Shown here one piece after another: positions 6,441 to 11,642 of a DNA stretch of 11,642 nt. The stretch is from positions 1-11,642 of the forward strand of contig JAFYJR010000141.1 in assembly GCA_017538005.1 (NCBI GenBank), in the 5' to 3' direction. The stretch comes from Clostridia bacterium. GTDB lineage: Bacteria > Bacillota > Clostridia > Oscillospirales > Acutalibacteraceae. The notes under the pieces are model-generated. The model ran no database searches. It was not told where the DNA came from and was given only the letters and a program-made list of their open reading frames with translations. Each line of letters opens with the position of its first letter. Position 1 is the first letter of the stretch. The position numbers and the translations under genes were made by a program.

Positions 6441-8531
6441 CTATATTTCCTCCTTAAATTTAAATGACTTTGATTTAACCTGCAAAGGTGTGAACGGTGT
6501 TCCGCCACCTTCGTAGAACTTCGCATACAGCTCGACGTACTGAAGTCGGTTTGTATGTACGTATGTACCAATCAGGTTGATAGCAATGTTTATTACATGG
6601 CCAAACAAGAAGATTACTACAAAGAGAATCGGATTGCCCGGCATCGAAGCGAGCTGGTTGATAACCGAAGCGATGATGCCCGTGCAAAGTCCGAGCGCAA
6701 GAAGACGCGCATACGAGAGTATGTCGCCGAGGGCGCCGGATGCCGCGTTATAGAGCGCGTAGAGACCTGCGCCTATGCCGCCGGCAACCTTGCCGAACTT
6801 CTGCCTGTTCTTTATTGCTTCAAGAGCGGGAGCCAGTACCGTTAAAGCAGCTCCGGCTGCGAGAACGTAAATCAGCGGTTGACCGCATGTTTCAAAGAAC
6901 GCGACAAATCCTCTGCAGACCGCCTGAACAGCTTTGTGTTTGACCGTGGGGTCAACCGCGTAGTTTCTCAGAGCAACGCCTGAGATCTGGCTGTCGATGA
7001 GAGGAAGGAAACCGAGGAAGATGAGGATCATCGGAACATTCTCGACAATCGCCTCAAACTTCGTGCCGTGTTTCCACATGTTGTAGATGTTGATGCAAAG
7101 ACCGTATACGAGGTGAATTACACCGATTATCAGACAGAACATGAGGAAGACGACTGTGGCGTCACTCGTTTCCATTGCTTCGAAGAAGCTGCGTTTTGAC
7201 ATGGGGTTCGCGCCGCCGGCCTTGAGGCCGTTTGCGAGGTATGCGGGAAGGTCGCCAAACCAACCGTTTAATACGATACCCCAGAAAGTAGTTCCCAGAC
7301 CGCACAGTAAACCGTAGTTTACGGTGGCTGCCTTCTTGGGCTCCAGTCTGTACTTGAACTTAACGAAGAGACACGCAAGTACCATGATGAGGCCGTAGCC
7401 TGCGTCGCCGAGCATGAGACCGAAGAGCAGGTAGTAGAAAACCGCCATTGCCTTGTTCGGGTCTATGTCGTGATGTGTGGGTAATGCGTACATCTCCGTA
7501 ATGGGTTCCAGTGTCTGACCAATCTTGCCGTTGTCAAGGAGAACAGGTATGTCCTCTGTCTCGGGATCAGGATCGGTAATGGAGATAGCGACATCGAAGA
7601 GACTTTCAAGTTTCTTCGTGAGGCCCTCTACGTAGATTTCCGGAATGTATCCGGTGAGCACGAATACATTGTCGCTCATTGAGATGTTGTCAAGTGCCTG
7701 ATACTTGTCGGACCTGAGAGTGAAGTAGTCTACAAGGAATTCCATATCGTCACGGAACTCGGCGTAGGTCTTTATCTTCTCTTCGTTCTCCGCGATTTTT
7801 TCGTTGCACTTTTCAATCTGTGCTCCCAAACGTTTAATGCGAACTTGAGGTTCGTGCTTTGTGGGATCCGAAGGCGTTACGAAGCCTATGCCGCGTAAGG
7901 CCTGTTCGAAGTCCTTAGCATTATCTTTATGGCAAATAGCTACAAGACATGTCTGGTTCCTGTCTTCAAGAACCGTCTCGACTTTGAAATCGATGTCAGG
8001 CACGGCCTCCGCGAGTTTAGCGGTTATGGCCTCGCCGGTGATCGGCTCTCCTATGCTTCCGACAAAGACTGAAGTGAACTGTGTGCCCTTGTAGGAAGAC
8101 GGGATGTCGAGGTTGGCCCAAGGCATTACCTGGTCAATAGCCGTCTGTGAGCGAACTATTTCAGTCTTGGCGTCCTGTATCTCTTTATAAAGCGCATTGA
8201 TACCGTAGCATTTGCTGAGTATCGCGTCGGCGTCCTGTGCCTTCTTGTAGAAGTCGGTTATGGTCATCTCGGGACGGGGCGCGAATGAATCAAGCAGACC
8301 GCCGTCTTTCGGAACATAACTGTTGAGGACTTCCAAAGCCTGTGTTGCGACTGTCCTGAATTTTTCAAACTGACTTACTGAAGTTGCCATGGACAACTTG
8401 TAGAAGTCGTTCTCATTCTCGGTATAGTCGAGAACTTCAACACATCCGCTCTGCTGGATAAGGTCCAGTATGGCCTTACTGTCGCTGAGCATGGCAAGGA
8501 GCTCAATGCGCTTCATGTTCAAAATCGCCAT
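6441..8531 (-). CDS. ntpI: V/A-type ATPase subunit I (stator subunit a, ion half-channels)
   Basis: This 696-residue protein has two parts. The cytoplasmic N-terminal half (1 to about 355) has alternating helices and a coiled-coil arm (about 226-260) that holds the peripheral stalks. The C-terminal half (about 360-660) has seven or eight membrane helices facing the K ring. Conserved marks are GDAGYG at 375-380 at the end of the first membrane helix, SYARLLALGL around R609, the arginine that releases the ion from the ring carboxylate, and HTNRLQYVELYAKFYEGGG near the end. Length fits the family (about 640-700). ATG 8531 is preceded at 8 bases by AAGGAGGTG, among the best ribosome binding sites in the window. 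The last codons encode KEEI and contain the ribosome binding site of K. Confidence 0.97.
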   Translation of the reverse strand: MAILNMKRIELLAMLSDSKAILDLIQQSGCVEVLDYTENENDFYKLSMATSVSQFEKFRTVATQALEVLNSYVPKDGGLLDSFAPRPEMTITDFYKKAQDADAILSKCYGINALYKEIQDAKTEIVRSQTAIDQVMPWANLDIPSSYKGTQFTSVFVGSIGEPITGEAITAKLAEAVPDIDFKVETVLEDRNQTCLVAICHKDNAKDFEQALRGIGFVTPSDPTKHEPQVRIKRLGAQIEKCNEKIAENEEKIKTYAEFRDDMEFLVDYFTLRSDKYQALDNISMSDNVFVLTGYIPEIYVEGLTKKLESLFDVAISITDPDPETEDIPVLLDNGKIGQTLEPITEMYALPTHHDIDPNKAMAVFYYLLFGLMLGDAGYGLIMVLACLFVKFKYRLEPKKAATVNYGLLCGLGTTFWGIVLNGWFGDLPAYLANGLKAGGANPMSKRSFFEAMETSDATVVFLMFCLIIGVIHLVYGLCINIYNMWKHGTKFEAIVENVPMILIFLGFLPLIDSQISGVALRNYAVDPTVKHKAVQAVCRGFVAFFETCGQPLIYVLAAGAALTVLAPALEAIKNRQKFGKVAGGIGAGLYALYNAASGALGDILSYARLLALGLCTGIIASVINQLASMPGNPILFVVIFLFGHVINIAINLIGTYVHTNRLQYVELYAKFYEGGGTPFTPLQVKSKSFKFKEEI
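6449..6455 (-). promoter_or_regulatory. ribosome binding site of subunit K inside the end of subunit I
   Basis: The minus-strand AAGGAGG is formed by the Lys-Glu-Glu codons just before the I stop codon (TAG at 6441-6443), and lies 10 bases before the K start. It would both allow coupling to I and permit strong independent initiation. Confidence 0.8.
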
Positions 8532-8570
8532 TCAAGATACACCTCCTTATTAATTTGTCCCCCGTAAAAA

Positions 8571-8882
8571 TTACGGAATAATGTGCTTGATTACGGCTGC
8601 AATGGACTCGTCCATCTTCTCTTCGCTTTTCTTGAGAAGAGCGTCGTTCTTCTGCACAGCCTGAGCATGCGCTTCGGCGTAGATTTCATCTGCCTTTTTC
8701 TGCGCCTTCGCAATTATCTGCTCTTTTTCTTTTGCTGCAGCAACCTTTCCGGCTTCAGCAGCAGTTTTCGCCTCTGCCTCTGCAGCCTTGACTATGTCAG
8801 CAGCCTTAGCACGCGCAGCAGCTTCCTTGTCGGCAGCTGCTTTCTCTGCGTCAAGGACCTGATTAATCATTTCTGAAGCCAT
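8571..8882 (-). CDS. ntpF: V/A-type ATPase small peripheral-stalk coil (G/H subunit; NtpF-like)
   Basis: This 103-residue protein is nearly one uninterrupted helix, very rich in Ala, Lys and Glu, with no membrane segment and no cysteine. It is the expected small partner that coils with subunit E to form the peripheral stalk. Being first in the operon and followed by subunit I matches NtpF in E. hirae and the G subunit gene of Thermus. Sequence identity in such low-complexity coils is weakly diagnostic, so the call rests mainly on composition, length (100-110) and position. ATG at 8882 is chosen because GGGTGAG lies 8 bases upstream; the ATG at 8870 has no such site. A 39-base gap follows before the I gene. 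Databases may call it subunit H or G. Confidence 0.88.
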   Translation of the reverse strand: MASEMINQVLDAEKAAADKEAAARAKAADIVKAAEAEAKTAAEAGKVAAAKEKEQIIAKAQKKADEIYAEAHAQAVQKNDALLKKSEEKMDESIAAVIKHIIP

Positions 8883-8966
8883 CCCTTTTTCTCACCCTTT
8901 CCTGTATATAATTTCGTGTCGTTATTAAAAATATAAGCAATATAACGCGCACATACTAACTTTATT

Positions 8967-8995
8967 ATTATAACAATGTAACCGATTAAATTCAA
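8967..8995 (-). promoter_or_regulatory. extended -10 promoter of the V-ATPase operon
   Basis: On the minus strand, TTGAAT (8995-8990) is followed after exactly 17 bases by a perfect TATAAT (8972-8967) preceded by TGT, giving an extended -10 element. Predicted transcription start is near 8960, leaving a leader of about 78 bases before the first gene. No hairpin or riboswitch-like fold is apparent in that leader. This is the only good promoter seen upstream of the nine genes. Confidence 0.75.
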
Positions 8996-9011
8996 CAAAC
9001 CGAACAGCAAA

Positions 9012-9061
9012 AAATGTCCATTTCCTTGTTAAGTTTTTGACGCATAAACAAATGTCTATTT
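9012..9061. repeat. pair of near-identical palindromic 12-mers between divergent promoters
   Basis: AAATGTCCATTT at 9012-9023 and AAATGTCTATTT at 9050-9061 differ by one base and start 38 bases apart. The first is a perfect 5-base inverted repeat with a 2-base centre. They sit between the ATPase operon promoter (from 8995 leftward) and the PRPP-synthetase promoter (from 9101 rightward), a position suited to operators. The region is AT-rich, so chance is possible. Confidence 0.35.
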
Positions 9062-9100
9062 TTTGTTCCGAAAAGCCTGTTTTTTTGGTGCATTTTTCAA

Positions 9101-9129
9101 TTGTCTTGACAGATAACTTATGTTAGAAT
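9101..9129 (+). promoter_or_regulatory. probable promoter of the PRPP-synthetase-like gene
   Basis: TTGTCT (9101-9106), 17 bases, then TAGAAT (9124-9129) preceded by TGT forms an extended -10 promoter. A perfect TTGACA lies at 9106-9111 but is only 12 bases from this -10 box, and no good -10 box is found 16-18 bases downstream of it. Predicted start is near 9136, giving a short leader of about 36 bases. Which -35 element is used is unclear. Confidence 0.5.
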
Positions 9130-9171
9130 TTTAGTGTATATTTATGTTTATTAAACGGGGGAAAACGACTT

Positions 9172-10407
9172 ATGGCTGATGAACTTACCACTTTCGATTT
9201 ACCGGAAGAATCGGAATTTACCAAAATTCCTTACGGAAAGCTCGGAATAATAGCTCTTCCGGGCTGCGAGGAACTCGCAAAGAAGATAGACAGCTACATC
9301 GTAAAGTGGCGCGCGGAAAACCTCACCATGAAGAATTCGCCGCTCAACCTTGAGGGCTACGCCGAAGACTCATATCTGATCAACTATGCGTGTCCCCGCT
9401 TCGGTTCAGGTGAAGCGAAAGCCGTAATCAACCACACCGTACGCGGTTACGACATCTTCATCCTCGTAGATGTCTTCAACTACGGAGTTACTTACAAGAT
9501 GTACGGCATGGACGTTCCGATGAGCCCGGACGACCACTTCGCGAACTTGAAGCGCATCATAAACGCGATAAGCGGCAAAGCCCATCGTATCACGGTTGTC
9601 ATGCCGATGCTCTATGAGGGAAGGCAGCACAAGCGCGCATCCCGCGAGTCCCTCGACTGTGCGATGGCTCTTCAGGAACTCATCTCGATGGGCGTTGACA
9701 GTATCATTACTTTTGACGCACATGACCCGAGAGTACAGAACTCCATCCCCATTAACGGTTTCGAAAACATCTCCCCCATTTACCAGATGATCAAAGCTTT
9801 GATAAAGAGCTCCCCCGACATAAACTTTGACCCCGAGAGCATGATGGTCGTATCCCCGGATGAAGGCGGTATGGGCCGTGCGATTCACTACGCAACCGTT
9901 CTCGGCGTCGAGCTCGGCATGTTCTACAAACGCCGCGACTATACACGCATCGTCGACGGACGCAACCCCATCCTTGCGCACGAATTCCTCGGCACAAACG
10001 TCGAGGGCAAGGATGTCATAGTCGTCGACGACATGATCTCCTCGGGCGAGTCCATGCTTGAGGTTGCAGAAAAGCTTAAAGGCCTCGGCGCGAACCGTAT
10101 CTATGTCTGCACCTGCTTCGGCCTTTTCTGCAACGGCCTTGAGATTTTCGACGAGGCCCACAGACGCGGCACTATCGAGAAAGTTCTGACGACAAACCTC
10201 GTCTACAGAACCCCCGAACTGAAAGAGCGCGAGTGGTACACGGAAGTAGAGATGTCAAAATACATGGCGCTTCTCATCGACACGATAAACCACGATGTCT
10301 CCATCTCCGGCCTTCTCGACCCCCAGGAAAAAATCCACAACCTTCTCGAGAAGCACAACACCCAGCGCGAAGGCCGCGCCGGTGCCCAGATGAAGATAGA
10401 CATCTGA
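9172..10407 (+). CDS. prs: ribose-phosphate pyrophosphokinase (PRPP synthetase), long divergent type
   Basis: This 411-residue protein has the tandem phosphoribosyltransferase fold of PRPP synthetases, which join ribose 5-phosphate and ATP into PRPP for nucleotide, histidine and tryptophan synthesis. Visible motifs are PMLYEGRQHKRASRES (145-160, matching the ATP-binding YARQDRK-type loop), FDAHD (181-185, matching the DLH metal-binding region), SPDEGG (228-233), the flexible-loop KRR (253-255) and the PRPP-binding loop DVIVVDDMISSGES (281-294). Compared with the usual 310-320 residues it has a longer N-terminus and a C-terminal tail of about 50 residues, and the loop reads SSGES rather than the usual TAGT-like end. 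Such long variants are recalled from Clostridia. ATG 9172 has GGGGGAAA 10 bases upstream. It is transcribed away from the ATPase operon. It may be a paralogue beside a standard Prs. Confidence 0.88.
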   Translation: MADELTTFDLPEESEFTKIPYGKLGIIALPGCEELAKKIDSYIVKWRAENLTMKNSPLNLEGYAEDSYLINYACPRFGSGEAKAVINHTVRGYDIFILVDVFNYGVTYKMYGMDVPMSPDDHFANLKRIINAISGKAHRITVVMPMLYEGRQHKRASRESLDCAMALQELISMGVDSIITFDAHDPRVQNSIPINGFENISPIYQMIKALIKSSPDINFDPESMMVVSPDEGGMGRAIHYATVLGVELGMFYKRRDYTRIVDGRNPILAHEFLGTNVEGKDVIVVDDMISSGESMLEVAEKLKGLGANRIYVCTCFGLFCNGLEIFDEAHRRGTIEKVLTTNLVYRTPELKEREWYTEVEMSKYMALLIDTINHDVSISGLLDPQEKIHNLLEKHNTQREGRAGAQMKIDI

Positions 10408-10419
10408 AAACAGTAAAAC

Positions 10420-10453
10420 AAAAAGCCTGTCGGATTTCCCGACAGGCTTTTTT
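10420..10453. terminator. bidirectional rho-independent terminator between convergent genes
   Basis: A 9-bp GC-rich stem (GCCTGTCGG, 10425-10433, with CCGACAGGC, 10439-10447) and a 5-base loop is flanked by A-runs on the left and T-runs on the right that extend the stem by five A-T pairs. Read on the plus strand it ends in TTTTTTT after the PRPP-synthetase gene. Read on the minus strand it ends in TTTTTGTTTT after the DUF362 gene, whose stop is at 10464. It can serve both. Confidence 0.92.
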
Positions 10454-10463
10454 ATGTGTTTTA

Positions 10464-11642
10464 TTAAACCGTCTTTATTCTGTTGGAAAGAATCGAAGGT
10501 ACATTTGCCGTCGTACCGTGAAGTTTCGCAAGTGCCAGACATTTCAGCGAAGTCAGAGTGGGTACGGGCACGAAGACCAGCGGATCCACTTTCATGAGAT
10601 AGAACATCGCGGCAGCGGAAGCTGCGAGGTCATTGCACTCCCCGCTGAAGAAGACATTCTTCTTGCCGAGGCGTTTTACAAGCCTGTCGCCTACTTCCTC
10701 TATAGCGCAGTGGCCGACAACAAGGACTTTGCCTTCTATGGCGTCTATCTCGTCCGTATCGTGACCTTTACCTATCACCATCGTCCAGCCGCCTTTTCCG
10801 CCGTAGTCGTTGTACATTATCTGGAGCAATGTAAGCGGATTGTTCTTGCAGCCTTCCTTGCAGGTCATCGTCTTTCCTTCGATGATTTTTACATCGCTCG
10901 GGAAAGCGTCATAGAGGTCTGTCGGATACTTGGTCGTATAGGGCGACATATCACCGATGATTTCGATATCATCAAGGGACTCAACACCGTCCGAATATCC
11001 CTTCTCTACAGCAATCTTAAGGTGCGGAACATCGTCGAGTGTAAGACCGAAAATCGCGGCTCCGACCATATCTGTTGCCACAACGTTCTTGCCGGCAACC
11101 AGCACGCCCAGAGGCAGCACGCACTCATCCGCAAGCGATGTTACGGGATAGTGACCGTAAATCGTGCCCTCGACACCTTCGATGATAGTAAAGTCCGGGC
11201 GGACATAGGACAGAACGTCTATCAGTTTGTACGGCAGGTTGTAGTTGTGATCGGGTCTGCGGTCAAACTGTTTCGGGAACGCCCACTGGTTCTTGACGCC
11301 GAGTGTGACACCTGCCATAGAGTGTGTCTTCAGTTTCGGCAGGCTGATATAGAGATTATCATCTTTTCCGTCAATGAGGTTTTTGATGACAAACTCGGGC
11401 ATCGCGAACTTGTTGTTCATATAGTCGTCGCGGCCCTTAAACTCAAGAATTTTCATCTTACCCTCATCAAGATAAACGGGTATCGCGCCGGTCCTTTTGC
11501 AGATCTTCGCGTAGCCGGTCACCTCGTAAACTATGCGGGTGTAGTTGCTCTGCGTGGAGTCCTCGAAAAGATAAATCTTATTTGCTCCGTTCGCTTTCCA
11601 GTACTCAATGACGGCTTCAATGAGTTCAGGCCTTGTATAACA
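10464..11642 (-). CDS. DUF362 domain protein, 5' end missing
   Basis: The reading frame is open to the right edge, so the N-terminus lies outside; 392 residues are visible. The GTG at 11522 is an internal valine codon, because family-like sequence (TRPELIEAVIEYWKANGANK) precedes it. DUF362 marks are LPKLKTHSMAGVTLGVKNQW (visible residues 101-120), RPDFTIIEGVEG (148-159) and GVLVAGKNVVATDMVGAAIFGL (179-200). A C-terminal region follows with CKEGC (261-265) and single cysteines near 312, 336 and 368. No CxxCxxCxxxCP ferredoxin motif is visible, although some DUF362 proteins have one. The function of the family is unsettled; iron-sulfur or redox roles have been suggested. No membrane segment is evident. 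It converges on the PRPP-synthetase gene and shares its terminator. The family call is strong; the role is unknown. Confidence 0.85.
   Translation of the reverse strand, partial: CYTRPELIEAVIEYWKANGANKIYLFEDSTQSNYTRIVYEVTGYAKICKRTGAIPVYLDEGKMKILEFKGRDDYMNNKFAMPEFVIKNLIDGKDDNLYISLPKLKTHSMAGVTLGVKNQWAFPKQFDRRPDHNYNLPYKLIDVLSYVRPDFTIIEGVEGTIYGHYPVTSLADECVLPLGVLVAGKNVVATDMVGAAIFGLTLDDVPHLKIAVEKGYSDGVESLDDIEIIGDMSPYTTKYPTDLYDAFPSDVKIIEGKTMTCKEGCKNNPLTLLQIMYNDYGGKGGWTMVIGKGHDTDEIDAIEGKVLVVGHCAIEEVGDRLVKRLGKKNVFFSGECNDLAASAAAMFYLMKVDPLVFVPVPTLTSLKCLALAKLHGTTANVPSILSNRIKTV

Noticed and set aside
8883..8960. Possible riboswitch or attenuator in the ATPase operon leader
   Set aside because: The leader of about 78 bases is AT-rich and shows no stable stem or terminator-like element.
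9071..9080. The 10-mer aaaagcctgt, identical to the left arm of the terminator at 10421-10430
   Set aside because: There is no matching right arm nearby, so it cannot form the same hairpin; probably chance.
9406..10161. A 251-codon open frame antisense to the PRPP-synthetase gene
   Set aside because: It mirrors the coding frame of a clearly conserved gene, has no ribosome binding site worth noting, and its protein resembles no family. Long antisense frames arise from biased third-codon use.
11520..11522. GTG as the start codon of the DUF362 gene
   Set aside because: The frame stays open for 40 codons upstream with DUF362-like sequence, so the GTG is an internal valine and the gene is cut by the window edge.

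Overview
The window looks like chromosomal DNA from an anaerobic, low-to-mid GC Gram-positive bacterium of the Clostridia type. This rests on the strong AGGAGG-type ribosome binding sites, the V-type (not F-type) ATPase cluster with Enterococcus/Clostridium gene order, the HisJ-type PHP phosphatase fragment and the long PRPP-synthetase variant. The genus cannot be fixed from the sequence alone. No mobile elements, CRISPR arrays, rRNA or tRNA genes are visible.

Layout: positions 1-99 hold the first 33 codons of a PHP-family (histidinol-phosphatase-like) gene on the minus strand. Positions 112-141 are a rho-independent terminator that closes the ATPase operon. Positions 164-8882, all on the minus strand, form a compact nine-gene V/A-type ATPase operon. 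In transcription order it encodes the small stalk coil (G/H), I, K, E, C, F, A, B and D. An AT-rich divergent intergenic region (8883-9171) carries the operon promoter on the minus strand and a probable promoter for a plus-strand PRPP-synthetase-like gene (9172-10407). A bidirectional terminator (10420-10453) separates that gene from a convergent DUF362 gene, which runs off the right edge (10464-11642).

How the genes work together: A and B form the catalytic hexamer. D and F form the central shaft, and C docks the shaft on the membrane ring of K. I supplies the ion half-channels, and E with the small coil protein forms the peripheral stalks. Subunit K keeps all five sodium ligands known from the Enterococcus hirae ring and has one carboxylate per duplicated hairpin, so this is most likely a Na+-translocating enzyme. 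The operon ends at D and lacks the ntpH and ntpJ genes that follow in E. hirae.

Nothing here amounts to a new biological system. The points most worth a second look are the Na+ signature, the PHP gene start that has no Shine-Dalgarno sequence and sits against the terminator, paired palindromic repeats between the divergent promoters, and the divergent PRPP-synthetase.
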